A stretch of DNA of 64,000 bases from an uncultured Roseicyclus sp. (GCA_947491935.1 CANLLF010000003.1:248001-312000); one strand, 5' to 3'. Positions 44,572 through 54,375 are shown, counted from the first letter of the stretch. The notes: generated by a model from the letters alone, not told the origin. Program-made: numbers and translations.

Positions 44572-46866
44572 ATGCGGATAGCGTGCCTTGGTGGAGGGCC
44601 AGCGGGTCTTTACTTTGCCATTTCAACCAAGCTCAGGACGCCGAACGCCGACGTTGTCGTGTTCGAGCGGAACCGGCCAGACGATACCTTCGGTTGGGGC
44701 GTCGTGCTGTCCGATGAAACGCTTGAAAACCTGCAGGCCAATGATCCTGTCAGCGCAGCCAAAATCCGTGCGCAGTTTGCCTATTGGGACGACATCGCAC
44801 TCCATCACAAAGGTCAGAAACTGGTATCCAGCGGGCATGGGTTTTGCGGGATCGGTCGCAAAACGCTTTTACTGATACTGCATGAGCGGGCGCGGGAACT
44901 GGGCGTTGATCTGCGGTTCGAGACGGAAGTCAGTGCCGCCTCCGACTACATGGATGATTTCGACGTGGTGGTGGCCTGCGACGGGCTGAACTCCAAGACA
45001 CGGCTGGAGTTTCAAGACACGTTCCAGCCCGATATCGATACCCGGCTCTGTCCCTTTGTCTGGCTGGGGACGCACCAGAAATTCGACGATGCGTTCACGT
45101 TCATTTTCGAGGAAACCGACAAGGGATGGGTCTGGGTTCACGCGTATCAGTTCGACGAGGATACGGCGACATTCATCGTGGAATGCAGCCAGAAAACCTT
45201 TGATGCCTACGGGTTCGGGGAGATGAGCCAGCAGGAGAGCATCGCGGTCTGCGAAGACATCTTCAAGGATCACCTCGACGGACATTCCCTGATGACGAAC
45301 GCCAATCATATCCGCGGCTCGGCCTGGATCCGATTCCCGCGTGTGCTGTGCGAAAAGTGGAGCCACAAGAACGTGGTATTGCTTGGGGACGCATCGGCCA
45401 CCGCGCATTTCTCCATTGGATCGGGCACGAAGCTGGCATTGGAAAGCGCGATTGCTTTGGCGGACGATATCGCCACGCAGCCCACCCTTGAGGATGCCTT
45501 CGCCAATTATGAAGCGAAACGCCGCCTTGAGGTTCTGCGCCTGCAGTCGGCGGCAAGAAACTCGGTGGAGTGGTTCGAGGATGTGGAGCGTTATCTGCAC
45601 CTCGACCCGGTGCAGTTGAACTATTCCATGCTCACCCGGTCCCAGCGGATCAGCCACGAGAACCTGCGGGAGCGGGACGCGGACTGGCTGGGTTCGGCGG
45701 AAGACTGGTTCATGAAACAGGCGGGCGTCACGTCGAACGGGGCTGCCCGCGCACCCATGTTCGCGCCGTTCAAACTGCGCGACATGCACCTGAAGAACCG
45801 GATCGTCGTATCTCCCATGGCGCAGTACAAGGCCGTTGATGGCGCACCCACCGACTGGCACCTGATCCACTATGGAGAGCGCGCCAAGGGCGGCGCGGGG
45901 CTGGTCTATACGGAAATGACGTGTGTGTCGGCAGACGGGCGCATCACGCCCGGCTGCCCCGGCCTCTATGCGCCGGAGCATGAGGCGGCGTGGACACGGT
46001 TGAACGCTTTCGTCCATTCTGAAACGGAGGCCATGACCTGCTGCCAGATCGGCCATGCGGGACGCAAGGGCTCCACCCGGATCGGGTGGGAGGGCATGGA
46101 TCGGCCATTGGACGCAGGAAACTGGCCGCTTCTTTCTGCGTCGGCCATTCCCTGGTCAGATGAAAACGCGACGCCCAAGGCAATGGACCTTGCGGATATG
46201 GAGGCGGTGAAGGCGGATTTCGTATCGGCGGCCCGGATGGCGGATCGGGCGGGGTTTGACATGATCGAGCTGCACGCCGCCCACGGCTACCTGATCTCAT
46301 CGTTCATCTCTCCGCTGTCGAATATCCGCGACGATGCCTATGGCGGTAACCTGGAAAATCGCATGCGGTATCCGTTGGAGGTTTTCGCGGCAATGCGCGC
46401 GGTTTGGCCGGAGGCGAAGCCAATGTCCGTCCGCATCTCGGCCAATGATTGGGTGGGTGACGACGGTATCACGCCCGACGAGGCCGTTCAGATCGCGGCG
46501 ATGTTCGAAGCGGCTGGCGCTGATATCATCGACGTGTCGGCCGGGCAGACGTCAACCGAGGCGAAGCCGGTTTACGGGCGAATGTTCCAAACGCCGTTTT
46601 CAGACCGCATCCGCAATGAGGCGGGGATCAAAACCATGGCGGTCGGCAATATCTATGAGGCCGATCACGTGAACTCGATCCTGATGGCAGGTCGGGCCGA
46701 TCTGGTCTGTCTCGCGCGGCCTCATCTGTCGGATCCCTATTGGACGTTGCACGCGGCGACCGGGCTTGGCGACAGGCAGGAGACTTGGCCAAAGCCCTAT
46801 GAAGCCGGTCGCGATCAGGCGTGGCGATTGGCGGATCGCGATGCCGAAATGGCGGGGAAGGTTTGA
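44572..46866 (+). CDS. abmA: 2-aminobenzoyl-CoA monooxygenase/reductase (fusion of aromatic hydroxylase and OYE-type reductase)
   Basis: 764 residues, two flavoenzymes in one chain. Residues 1-~385 are a class A flavin monooxygenase ([12 protein letters not shown] at the N-terminus and [16 protein letters not shown] near residue 273). From M396 ([20 protein letters not shown]) it is an Old Yellow Enzyme-type reductase with [13 protein letters not shown] and [16 protein letters not shown]. This architecture is shared by 2-aminobenzoyl-CoA monooxygenase/reductase and salicylyl-CoA 5-hydroxylase. The aminobenzoate-type CoA ligase and beta-oxidation genes downstream favour the first. It hydroxylates and partly reduces 2-aminobenzoyl-CoA with O2 and NADH, removing aromaticity without ring-cleaving dioxygenases. 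Confidence 0.85.
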   Translation: MRIACLGGGPAGLYFAISTKLRTPNADVVVFERNRPDDTFGWGVVLSDETLENLQANDPVSAAKIRAQFAYWDDIALHHKGQKLVSSGHGFCGIGRKTLLLILHERARELGVDLRFETEVSAASDYMDDFDVVVACDGLNSKTRLEFQDTFQPDIDTRLCPFVWLGTHQKFDDAFTFIFEETDKGWVWVHAYQFDEDTATFIVECSQKTFDAYGFGEMSQQESIAVCEDIFKDHLDGHSLMTNANHIRGSAWIRFPRVLCEKWSHKNVVLLGDASATAHFSIGSGTKLALESAIALADDIATQPTLEDAFANYEAKRRLEVLRLQSAARNSVEWFEDVERYLHLDPVQLNYSMLTRSQRISHENLRERDADWLGSAEDWFMKQAGVTSNGAARAPMFAPFKLRDMHLKNRIVVSPMAQYKAVDGAPTDWHLIHYGERAKGGAGLVYTEMTCVSADGRITPGCPGLYAPEHEAAWTRLNAFVHSETEAMTCCQIGHAGRKGSTRIGWEGMDRPLDAGNWPLLSASAIPWSDENATPKAMDLADMEAVKADFVSAARMADRAGFDMIELHAAHGYLISSFISPLSNIRDDAYGGNLENRMRYPLEVFAAMRAVWPEAKPMSVRISANDWVGDDGITPDEAVQIAAMFEAAGADIIDVSAGQTSTEAKPVYGRMFQTPFSDRIRNEAGIKTMAVGNIYEADHVNSILMAGRADLVCLARPHLSDPYWTLHAATGLGDRQETWPKPYEAGRDQAWRLADRDAEMAGKV

Positions 46867-47600
46867 TGGCGGGCCATGTCGTGATTTCCGGCGGTGGCAC
46901 CGGTGTGGGGGCGGAGACCGCACGGCACTTCGCTGAGGCGGGCTACAAGGTCACGATCCTTGGCCGCACGGAGGCGACGCTGCAGGCGCAAGGCGTGCCC
47001 TACCAGATCTGCGATGTCACCGACGATGCCGCCGTCAGGGCCGCCTTTACCGCGGCGCGCGAGGCGCAAGGCCCCGTGACGGCCGTGATCGCCAACGCAG
47101 GTGCGGCCACGTCGGTGCCGTTTGCCAAGATGACGGCGGCGGATTTGACCGCGATGACCGACGTGAACCTGACCGGTGTGTTCAATGTCTGGCAGGCGGC
47201 CTTGCCGGACATGAAGACGGCCGGGTCGGGCCGGATGATCGCCATAGCATCGACCGCTGGCCTCAAGGGCTACCCCTACGTTGCAGGTTACTGCGCGGCC
47301 AAACACGGCGTCGTGGGCCTGACCCGCGCCCTGGCGGTGGAGCTGGCGGCTTTAGGGATCACGGTCAATGCAATCTGCCCCGGGTTCGTTGAAACCCCGC
47401 TATTGGAACGCTCGATTGCCAACATTGTTGAAAAGACCGGCATGAGCGCGGGGGATGCCGCGAAATCCCTGACGAAGGGCAACCCGCAGCGGCGGTTCAT
47501 CCAAACCGATGAGGTCGCGGCCACGGCGCTCTGGCTTTGCTCGGACGCCGCGAAATCCGTGAACGGGCATGCGTTGAGCCTGTCAGGTGGAGAAATCTGA
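46866..47600 (+). CDS. SDR family oxidoreductase of the 2-aminobenzoyl-CoA pathway
   Basis: 244 residues from the ATG overlapping the previous stop (TGATG). The cofactor loop ISGGGTGVGAETA, NAGAATS strand and YCAAK catalytic motif near residue 144 are present. It resembles 3-hydroxyacyl-CoA dehydrogenase-like SDRs, so a beta-oxidation-type alcohol oxidation on the alicyclic CoA intermediate is likely. It ends in a TGATG overlap with the MarR gene. Confidence 0.85.
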   Translation: MAGHVVISGGGTGVGAETARHFAEAGYKVTILGRTEATLQAQGVPYQICDVTDDAAVRAAFTAAREAQGPVTAVIANAGAATSVPFAKMTAADLTAMTDVNLTGVFNVWQAALPDMKTAGSGRMIAIASTAGLKGYPYVAGYCAAKHGVVGLTRALAVELAALGITVNAICPGFVETPLLERSIANIVEKTGMSAGDAAKSLTKGNPQRRFIQTDEVAATALWLCSDAAKSVNGHALSLSGGEI

Positions 47601-48073
47601 TGCATATCGAACCCCAACACGACCCCGAGACTCCCTCGAAAGAGCGGCTCAGGTTGTGGCTACGGTTCCTGAAAGCCAGCCGCTCGATCGAGGCGACGCT
47701 TCGGGACAACCTGCGCAGGGAATTTGCGACGACACTGCCCCGTTTCGACGTGATGGCGGCTTTGTCGCGGTTCGAGGATGGGCTGAAGATGAGTCAGCTT
47801 TCAGACGTTCTGCGTGTGTCGAACGGCAATGTGACGGGGATCGTGGATCGGCTATCGGAGGATGGGTTTCTGGTCCGTGTTCCGGTGCCGGGCGACCGCC
47901 GCGCGTCTGTCGTTCGGTTGACGCGCCGCGGGACCGAGGAATTTGCGCGCCAGGCCGCCGCGCACGAAGCGTGGATCAGCGACATGTTGGGTGATTTCTC
48001 GCCCGATGAGGCGCGCGATATCCGCCTGAGGCTGGAGCAGCTTGAGGTCAGTTTGAACGGGGGAAAAGGATAA
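47600..48073 (+). CDS. MarR family transcriptional regulator
   Basis: 157 residues. The winged helix is clear ([20 protein letters not shown] near residue 65, then the wing [18 protein letters not shown]). It lies inside the operon between the SDR and the hydratase, translationally coupled to the former. MarR proteins in aryl-CoA pathways (BadR and CouR groups) release DNA on binding the CoA thioester, so autoregulation through the palindrome upstream of the monooxygenase gene is expected. Confidence 0.9.
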   Translation: MHIEPQHDPETPSKERLRLWLRFLKASRSIEATLRDNLRREFATTLPRFDVMAALSRFEDGLKMSQLSDVLRVSNGNVTGIVDRLSEDGFLVRVPVPGDRRASVVRLTRRGTEEFARQAAAHEAWISDMLGDFSPDEARDIRLRLEQLEVSLNGGKG

Positions 48074-48075
48074 CG

Positions 48076-48876
48076 ATGCGCACGAATGTCGAGCATTTCA
48101 AATGCGGGATCGAGGACGGTATCGCCACGATTGCCTTGGATCGGCCGGAGCGCAAGAACCCGCTCACCTTCGAGAGCTATGCGGAGCTGCGCGATTGGTT
48201 CAGGGACCTGCAATATGCCGATGACGTCAACGCGGTCGTGTTTGCGTCCAACGGCGGCAATTTCAGCTCCGGCGGGGATGTGCACGACATCATCGGCCCG
48301 CTGACGAAAATGTCGATGAAAGAGCTACTCGCGTTTACCCGGATGACCGGCGATCTGGTCAAGGCGATGGTGAATTGCGGCAAGCCCATTATCGCGGCCA
48401 TCGATGGCATCTGCGTGGGCGCGGGCGCGATTATTGCGATGGCGTCCGATCTGCGGATCGCGACGCCGGACGCCAAGGTGGCGTTCCTGTTCACGCGCGT
48501 GGGCCTTGCGGGTTGCGATATGGGCGCCTGCGCGATCCTACCCCGCATCATCGGGCAGGGACGGGCGGCGGAGCTTCTCTACACGGGGCGTTCGATGTCC
48601 GCCAAGGAAGGCCACACCTGGGGGTTTCACAACAAGCTGGTTGCGGCTGACGAACTGGTATCCGAGGCACACGCGCTGGCCTCCCGCATCGCGGCCGGGC
48701 CGACCTTTGGCAACATGATGACCAAGACGATGCTGGCGCAGGAATGGTCGATGTCGATCGAGCAGGCCATCGAGGCGGAGGCGCAGGCGCAAGCGATCTG
48801 CATGCAGACCGCGGATTTCGAGCGGGCCTATACCGCGTTCGTCGCAAAGGAAAAACCTGTGTTTGAGGGCAATTGA
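48076..48876 (+). CDS. enoyl-CoA hydratase family protein
   Basis: 266 residues of the crotonase fold. The oxyanion-hole blocks [10 protein letters not shown] near residue 72 and [19 protein letters not shown] near residue 113 are present. The usual catalytic Glu pair of crotonase (Glu144/Glu164) is not evident in [17 protein letters not shown], so the reaction may be a hydratase variant, an isomerase or a ring hydrolase. It probably acts on the alicyclic CoA intermediate. It overlaps the acyl-CoA dehydrogenase by TGATG. Confidence 0.85.
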   Translation: MRTNVEHFKCGIEDGIATIALDRPERKNPLTFESYAELRDWFRDLQYADDVNAVVFASNGGNFSSGGDVHDIIGPLTKMSMKELLAFTRMTGDLVKAMVNCGKPIIAAIDGICVGAGAIIAMASDLRIATPDAKVAFLFTRVGLAGCDMGACAILPRIIGQGRAAELLYTGRSMSAKEGHTWGFHNKLVAADELVSEAHALASRIAAGPTFGNMMTKTMLAQEWSMSIEQAIEAEAQAQAICMQTADFERAYTAFVAKEKPVFEGN

Positions 48877-50027
48877 TGGCGGATAAATCCTTCCTGACCT
48901 GGCCGTTCTTCGAAGACCATCATCGCGACCTCGCGGGATCTCTGGAGGCATGGGCGGCGCAAAACCTGGCTGGGATCGATCACCGCGATACGGATGCCGC
49001 GTGCCGCGCCTTGGTGGCGGCGCTGGGGCAGGGTGGATGGCTCAATCATGCGGCGGTTGACCCCGGGGGCGAGGCGAAGCTCGACGTCCGAACACTGTGC
49101 GTGATCCGCGAAACGCTGGCGCGCCACGACGGGCTGGCAGACTATGCCTTTGCAATGCAGGGCCTTGGTACCGGTGCGATTTCACTCTTTGGCACCGATG
49201 CACAGAAAGCCGCGTGGTTGCCGAAAGTCCGCGCCGGATCCGCGATTTCCGCCTTTGCCCTGACCGAGCCGCAATCGGGCTCGGACGTGGCAAACTTAAC
49301 CATGACAGCCACACCGGATGGCGACAGCTACGTGTTGAGCGGCGAGAAGACGTGGATCAGCAACGGCGGCATCGCGGATGTCTACACGGTTTTCGCCCGC
49401 ACCGGTGAGGCGCCAGGCGCGCGGGGTTTGTCGGCGTTCGTGGTGCCCGCGGATACGCCCGGCCTCGACATTGTTGAACGGCTCGATACCATCGCACCGC
49501 ACCCTTTGGCGACTCTGCGCTTCAGCGATTGCCGTGTGCCTGCCTCGGCCCTGATCGGCGAGCGCGGGGCGGGCTTCAAGATCGCCATGTCGGTTCTTGA
49601 TGTCTTCCGCTCCACCGTCGCGGCGGCGGCCCTTGGCTTTGCGCGACGGGCCTTGGACGAGGCGATTGCCCGCGTCACAACACGCCATGTGCAGGGCGCA
49701 CAGTTGTTTGATCTGCAAATGGTACAGGGGCATATCGCGGATATGGCCGTCGATGTTGACGCCAGTGCACTGCTTGTCTACCGCGCCGCCTGGGCCAAGG
49801 ATAACGGCGCACCGCGCGTGACGCGAGAGGCGGCGATGGCCAAGCTCTTCTCCACCGACCAAGCGCAGAAGGTGATCGACCGGGCCGTGCAACTGCACGG
49901 GGGGGACGGCGTCCGCACGGGGGAGGTGGTCGAGAAACTCTACCGCGAAATCAGAGCCTTGCGCATTTATGAGGGCGCGTCCGACGTCCAGCGTGTGATC
50001 ATCGCGCGGCAAACCTTGGGGCAGTAA
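48876..50027 (+). CDS. acyl-CoA dehydrogenase family protein
   Basis: 383 residues from the ATG at 48876. Signature blocks [16 protein letters not shown] near residue 125, [14 protein letters not shown] near residue 151 and the C-terminal [15 protein letters not shown] are present, so FAD binding and alpha-beta dehydrogenation of a CoA thioester are expected. The catalytic Glu should lie near [15 protein letters not shown]. Its place after the hydratase and before the ligase indicates oxidation of the reduced ring thioester. It ends three bases before the ligase start. Confidence 0.88.
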   Translation: MADKSFLTWPFFEDHHRDLAGSLEAWAAQNLAGIDHRDTDAACRALVAALGQGGWLNHAAVDPGGEAKLDVRTLCVIRETLARHDGLADYAFAMQGLGTGAISLFGTDAQKAAWLPKVRAGSAISAFALTEPQSGSDVANLTMTATPDGDSYVLSGEKTWISNGGIADVYTVFARTGEAPGARGLSAFVVPADTPGLDIVERLDTIAPHPLATLRFSDCRVPASALIGERGAGFKIAMSVLDVFRSTVAAAALGFARRALDEAIARVTTRHVQGAQLFDLQMVQGHIADMAVDVDASALLVYRAAWAKDNGAPRVTREAAMAKLFSTDQAQKVIDRAVQLHGGDGVRTGEVVEKLYREIRALRIYEGASDVQRVIIARQTLGQ

Positions 50028-50030
50028 ACC

Positions 50031-51650
50031 ATGTTAAGCACCAGCGCTCATACCGACACCTTCGCCCGCGACAACCTGCCTGCACCGGAGGCGTGGCCCG
50101 AATTCCTGCTGGATGGTTTCGATTACCCGGACCGCCTGAATGTGGGCGTGGAACTGACCGATGCGATGGTCGCCAAGGGGTTCGGCGACAACACCGCCCT
50201 GATCGGGAACGGCCGCCGCCGCACCTATAAGGAATTGGCGGATTGGACCAACCGCATCGCCCATGTGTTGCAGGACGACATGGGCGTTCAGCCGGGCAAT
50301 CGCGTGCTGATCCGGTCTGCCAATAACCCCGCCATGGTCGCGTGCTGGTTGGCCGCGACGAAAGTGGGGGCTGTTGTCGTCAATTCGATGCCCATGCTGC
50401 GGGCGGGCGAGTTGAGCCAATATGTCGACAAGGCGCAGATTACCTTTGCCCTGTGCGACACGCGTTTGATGGAGGATATGGAGGCCTGCGCGGCATCCAA
50501 TTCGACATTGGGCCGCGTTGTGGGGTTTGACGGCACCTCCAACCACGAGGCCGAGTTGGACCGGCTCGCTTTGGAGAAGCCGGTGCAATTCGACGCCGTA
50601 CCAACCGCTGCGGACGACGTGGCGCTGCTGGGGTTCACCTCAGGCTCCACGGGAGATCCCAAGGCGACGATGCACTTCCATCGCGATCTTCTGATCATTG
50701 CGGACGGCTATGCCAAGGAGGTGTTGGGCGTGACGCCCCAGGATGTTTTTGTGGGCTCACCGCCTCTGGCCTTCACGTTCGGCCTGGGTGGGCTCGCCAT
50801 CTTCCCCCTCCGGTTCGGCGCTGCTGCAACCTTGCTGGAAGTGGCGACACCACCCCTGATGATCGAGATCATCGAGAAGTACCGCGCAACCGTCTGTTTC
50901 ACGGCGCCTACGGCTTACCGCGCGATGTTGCGCGCGATGGAGGGGGGCGCGGACCTGTCGTCGCTGCGCGCCGCCGTTTCCGCCGGTGAGACGCTGCCCG
51001 CGCCGGTCTATGACGATTGGATCGCCAAGACCGGAAAACCGATGCTGGACGGGATCGGCGCGACGGAGATGCTGCATATCTTCATCTCCAACCGGTTCGA
51101 TGATCACAGGCCCGCCTGCACCGGTAAGCCTGTCGGCGGATATGTGGCCAAAGTGATTGGCCCGGACGGGACAGAAGTGCCACACGGCACGCCGGGCCGG
51201 CTGGCGCTGAAAGGGCCCACCGGGTGCCGCTATCTGGGCGGGCAACGGCAAACGGAATACGTGCAGGACGGCTGGAATATCTCGGGCGACACATTTGTGC
51301 AGGACGACGACGGCTACTTCCACTTCGCGGCGCGCAACGACGATATGATCGTCTCGTCGGGCTACAATATCGCGGGGCCCGAGGTTGAGGCGGCGTTGCT
51401 GTCGCACGCGAACGTCGTGGAATGCGCCGTTATCGGCGCACCGGACGATGAACGCGGGGCGGTCGTCGAGGCGCATATTGTCCTGTCCGAGGGGCTTGCC
51501 GGAACGGCGGAACAGGCCAAGGCGCTCCAGGACCATGTGAAGGCCGTTATCGCACCTTACAAGTATCCCCGCAGGGTTGTTTTCGTCTCCAGCCTCCCCA
51601 AGACCGCGACTGGCAAGATCCAGCGGTTCATGTTGAAGCCGGGAGGGTGA
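50031..51650 (+). CDS. abmG: 2-aminobenzoate-CoA ligase (AMP-forming)
   Basis: 539 residues of the ANL superfamily. The AMP/P-loop GFTSGSTGDPKATMHFHRD near residue 202, the A5 motif DGIGATEMLHIF near residue 342 and the C-terminal catalytic Lys (KTATGKIQRF) are complete. It most resembles benzoate/2-aminobenzoate ligases rather than 4-coumarate ligases. It activates anthranilate to 2-aminobenzoyl-CoA, the substrate of the fusion enzyme at the start of the operon. The start ATG is three bases after the dehydrogenase stop. A benzoate or salicylate preference cannot be excluded. Confidence 0.85.
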   Translation: MLSTSAHTDTFARDNLPAPEAWPEFLLDGFDYPDRLNVGVELTDAMVAKGFGDNTALIGNGRRRTYKELADWTNRIAHVLQDDMGVQPGNRVLIRSANNPAMVACWLAATKVGAVVVNSMPMLRAGELSQYVDKAQITFALCDTRLMEDMEACAASNSTLGRVVGFDGTSNHEAELDRLALEKPVQFDAVPTAADDVALLGFTSGSTGDPKATMHFHRDLLIIADGYAKEVLGVTPQDVFVGSPPLAFTFGLGGLAIFPLRFGAAATLLEVATPPLMIEIIEKYRATVCFTAPTAYRAMLRAMEGGADLSSLRAAVSAGETLPAPVYDDWIAKTGKPMLDGIGATEMLHIFISNRFDDHRPACTGKPVGGYVAKVIGPDGTEVPHGTPGRLALKGPTGCRYLGGQRQTEYVQDGWNISGDTFVQDDDGYFHFAARNDDMIVSSGYNIAGPEVEAALLSHANVVECAVIGAPDDERGAVVEAHIVLSEGLAGTAEQAKALQDHVKAVIAPYKYPRRVVFVSSLPKTATGKIQRFMLKPGG

Positions 51651-51853
51651 GGGTATCGGACACCGTGGCAACCGGCGGGCGCTCAAGAACCTGACCATGT
51701 CCACAAACCACAGTTCAGACCACACGAGATGCCGCCTATGAGATTCAACCCCAGCGCAAAATCACCCTTGGCGAGTATTGGCGGACATGGCTGGCCTTCC
51801 CCATGGCCTGATCCCATCCCCACAGCCACAATTCCTGACCTTCGGAGCGAAGA

Positions 51854-52264
51854 ATGACAAATACAGTAGTGCAACCCGATGGATGGGCGCCCGCAAAAGG
51901 CTATGCGAACGGTATGCTTGCGCCCGATGGAACGCTTTATATCGGCGGCCAGATCGGTTGGACGGCGGACCAGGTCTTTGAGACCCACGACTTCATCGGC
52001 CAGATGGAGCAGGCATTGCGTAACATCGCGGACATCGTGCAGGCGGCCGGGGGGCAGGTGGAGGATATCGTCCGGCTGACGTGGTTCGTGATCGACAAGA
52101 CCGAATACGTCGCGCGCCAACGCGAAGTTGGCGAAGTCTACCGTCGGGTTCTTGGCCGCCATTTTCCGGCAATGTCGATGCTGGTCGTGGCAGGCCTCGT
52201 TGAAGACGAAGCTTTGCTTGAAATCGAGGCAACGGCCCATATCGGCGCGGGGCGTCAGGGGTAG
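51854..52264 (+). CDS. RidA-like (YjgF/Rid) protein lacking the canonical arginine
   Basis: 136 residues of the YjgF/Rid fold with LYIGGQIGW and a C-terminal LEIEATAHI strand. The Arg that binds the substrate carboxylate in enamine deaminases (RidA Arg105, in FPARS) is Met107 here (FPAMS), so it belongs to a non-canonical Rid group. It lies 203 bases after the ligase on the same strand. It may hydrolyse the imine/enamine formed when the amino group leaves the oxidised ring in 2-aminobenzoyl-CoA degradation; this is inference from position. The spacer before it contains no convincing gene. Confidence 0.82.
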   Translation: MTNTVVQPDGWAPAKGYANGMLAPDGTLYIGGQIGWTADQVFETHDFIGQMEQALRNIADIVQAAGGQVEDIVRLTWFVIDKTEYVARQREVGEVYRRVLGRHFPAMSMLVVAGLVEDEALLEIEATAHIGAGRQG

Positions 52265-52335
52265 GCCGTCTGCATCTGTAGATTAAAGCGCGCGTCGAAG
52301 TAGCGACCTTCTGCTGCCGATGACATCTACCGCTT

Positions 52336-52752
52336 TCAAGATGACGCGGCGTGTTTCACAACACTATCGACATGCGCGCTGCACGATATCTTGCCCCGCA
52401 ACAAATCTCTGATCGCCCACCATCGCGCATCGCTGACATCATCCTGGGCGATGGCGTCGCCTGAGACGTAGTCGCAGAGCACCGCGGCGAGCAGGAAGTG
52501 AAACCGGACGGCGCCGTCCTCGCCGTGTTCGATCACATCTACATTCGTCAGATACCGGAGCGGCCGCCCGATGATCCCGGTTTCTTCATGCAGCTCCCGC
52601 GCGGCGGCTTCCAGGGCGGTTTCGCCCAGATCCACATGACCGCCCGGAAATCCCCAGAGACCTGCGTCGGGTTCGTTCCGACGCTTGACCAGAAGCACGT
52701 GGTCGTCCCGGATGACGACGGCAAGCGCGGCGAGTTTTGGATGATCGGTCAT
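52336..52752 (-). CDS. NUDIX hydrolase
   Basis: 138 residues. The Nudix box is complete: GHVDLGETALEAAAREL followed by HEETGI, i.e. Gx5Ex7REUxEExGU with REL and EE in place, so a metal-dependent pyrophosphohydrolase is expected. The substrate may be a nucleotide, ADP-ribose or a dinucleoside polyphosphate; NADH pyrophosphatase zinc Cys residues are absent. The start overlaps the stop of a broken transporter remnant by three bases, suggesting the pair was once a coupled operon. Confidence 0.92.
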   Translation of the reverse strand: MTDHPKLAALAVVIRDDHVLLVKRRNEPDAGLWGFPGGHVDLGETALEAAARELHEETGIIGRPLRYLTNVDVIEHGEDGAVRFHFLLAAVLCDYVSGDAIAQDDVSDARWWAIRDLLRGKISCSAHVDSVVKHAASS

Positions 52753-52925
52753 GACTTTGGTTTGTCAGGGCGCAGCCGGGAAAGCAAACCTGCCACCACA
52801 ATTCCGACGATGCCCACCAGAGACAACGCCACGGGCAACTTACCGAAGAAAATTGAGGCCCAGATCAGGCAAAAGACGAGATTGGTATCGTCGAAGGCCA
52901 CCACACCGCCAATGAGAACCGGTTA
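52749..52925 (-). pseudogene. C-terminal remnant of an EamA/DMT transporter
   Basis: Reading the minus strand from about 52920 to the stop at 52749 gives about 57 residues ending in LVGIVGIVVAGLLSRLRPDK, with the aromatic helix FCLIWASIFFGKLP before it, the usual last two helices of an EamA domain. Immediately upstream the frame closes with a TAA, while another frame (giving PRLIFAVHPILIAM) continues for a short distance. This pattern suggests a frameshift plus loss of the 5' two thirds. No promoter or start is seen. The remnant overlaps the NUDIX start (ATGA type), a relic of an intact operon. Confidence 0.65.
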
Positions 52926-53097
52926 TTGGAACACATTGCGATCAGAATGGGATGCACGGCGAAGATCAGCCGTGGTTGATATGGGTTAGCCTCAGCAAGG
53001 TAGCTTAAGCGCGCTCGTTTTTGACATTCGCAGCACTCCGCAGATTGGACTCGTTCCCGTCGTTGGCAGACCGCTCAGCGTGCCCAATGGCCACGGG

Positions 53098-53742
53098 TCA
53101 TCCCCTCGTTAGGCCAGCTGCCGCGTAGGCGCAAAGAAAAATGCGCACGGACTCCCGCGCATGCGCTTGGAGTTGGTGGTTCTCGGGTATCCCTTCATCC
53201 CCCAGGAACATCGCTGCGTTTGTCGGTGCGCCCATGACAATCCAGTTGAACTGGGTTGCGGCCACATCCGGATCCGGCGTGTTCAGCTGGCCGATATCGG
53301 TGTAGTGCCGACATGCCCGCGTGAGCCGTTTGATGGATCGCATCGGCCCATTGACATAGAGAGACCGGCCCAATGCAGGGAACCGCTCGGCCTCTCCAAT
53401 CACCATCCGGCGCAGTTGCATCAGTCGCGGTGTCAGAACGACGGTGAGCTGGTCCATGGCCACCTCAAGCAAGTAATCTTCCACCCTCCGATCATCAAAA
53501 ACATCCGCGATATCTTCGCCGATGTCCTGCGCCGCGCCGCCGGTCATGGCCTCCACGACCTCGATGAAGAGCGCCTCTTTGGATTTGAAATGCGCATACA
53601 CGGTTTGCTTGGACACACCGGCCGTTTCGGCGATCACATCCATGTTGGTGCCAAGAAAGCCGTGCTGCAAAAACACGGCCTCCGCCGCCGTGAGGATCTT
53701 TTTGCGACTTCGGCGGGCGCGGATGGCTGCTCCATTCGACAC
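53098..53742 (-). CDS. TetR/AcrR family transcriptional regulator
   Basis: 214 residues. The N-terminal HTH is typical (ILTAAEAVFLQHGFLGTNMD then VSKQTVYAHFKSKEALF), followed by an all-helical ligand domain. It is divergent from a GFA-type gene, with 99 bases between starts that hold a perfect 15-bp palindrome. It probably represses itself and the divergent pair. The ligand is unknown. Confidence 0.93.
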   Translation of the reverse strand: MSNGAAIRARRSRKKILTAAEAVFLQHGFLGTNMDVIAETAGVSKQTVYAHFKSKEALFIEVVEAMTGGAAQDIGEDIADVFDDRRVEDYLLEVAMDQLTVVLTPRLMQLRRMVIGEAERFPALGRSLYVNGPMRSIKRLTRACRHYTDIGQLNTPDPDVAATQFNWIVMGAPTNAAMFLGDEGIPENHQLQAHARESVRIFLCAYAAAGLTRG

Positions 53743-53797
53743 TATCGGGCCTCTTCTTCGGTGAGGGGCAGCATAACACGCATTCTTGACGGATCAA

Positions 53798-53812
53798 ACT
53801 GGACGGTCCAGT
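53798..53812. promoter_or_regulatory. perfect palindrome, TetR operator candidate
   Basis: ACTGGAC-G-GTCCAGT is a perfect 7+1+7 inverted repeat in the spacer between the TetR gene and the divergent GFA-type gene, 56 bases from the first and 30 from the second. A TTGACG box at 53786-53791 lies beside it and could be a -35 element for the plus-strand gene. Position and symmetry fit a TetR dimer site. Confidence 0.75.
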
Positions 53813-53841
53813 CTAATTAATGAAGAGTCGAGGAGGATCTC

Positions 53842-54375
53842 ATGACGTCCCAACGTGTGGGCTGTGCCTGCGGACAAGTGACCCTGGATGTGGAAGGGGC
53901 GCATATCGCGACTGTTGAATGCCTGTGTCACAGTTGCCGCGCAGCGGGCGACGTTATAATGACGTTGCCAGCCGCACCGCGCATCGTGGACGAGAAGGGG
54001 GCGACGCTATTCGTCATGCACCGGAAGGACCGCGTTCGGTTTCTGACCGGGAAAGATCAATTGAAAGAGTATCGCTTGTCATCGGATGCAGGCACCCGGC
54101 GGGTGGTTGCCGCCTGCTGCAACACGCCGGTGTTCATGGAGATGAAAGGGGGCCATTGGCTCAGCCTTTACGGGCAATTGTGGCCCAAAGACACACTGCC
54201 GAAGCTGGAAATGCGCACGATGACAGGTGATCTTGCTGACACCAATGCCTTACCCGGTGATGTTCCGAACCTGAAGCAGCATTCGCTCTCGTTCTATGCC
54301 CGCCTTTTTGGCGCATGGGTCAAAATGGGTTTCCGCAATCCCGAAATTGTCGTGGATGGAGACCTTCATGTCTGA
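53842..54375 (+). CDS. GFA/CENP-V-like zinc protein of unknown function
   Basis: 177 residues. The N-terminal half shows the Cys pattern of glutathione-dependent formaldehyde-activating (GFA) and CENP-V-like proteins: VGCACGQV, ECLCHSC and a later AACCNTPVF, giving two probable zinc sites. The C-terminal third is not typical. GFA-like proteins are often of unknown function, and formaldehyde activity should not be assumed. A good RBS (GAGGAGG) precedes the ATG. It overlaps the next gene by 8 bases and is divergent from the TetR gene. Confidence 0.78.
   Translation: MTSQRVGCACGQVTLDVEGAHIATVECLCHSCRAAGDVIMTLPAAPRIVDEKGATLFVMHRKDRVRFLTGKDQLKEYRLSSDAGTRRVVAACCNTPVFMEMKGGHWLSLYGQLWPKDTLPKLEMRTMTGDLADTNALPGDVPNLKQHSLSFYARLFGAWVKMGFRNPEIVVDGDLHV

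Noticed and set aside
51651-51853. Possible gene between the CoA ligase and the Rid protein
   Set aside because: The 203 bases have only a short frame without a ribosome-binding site or homology; no gene called.
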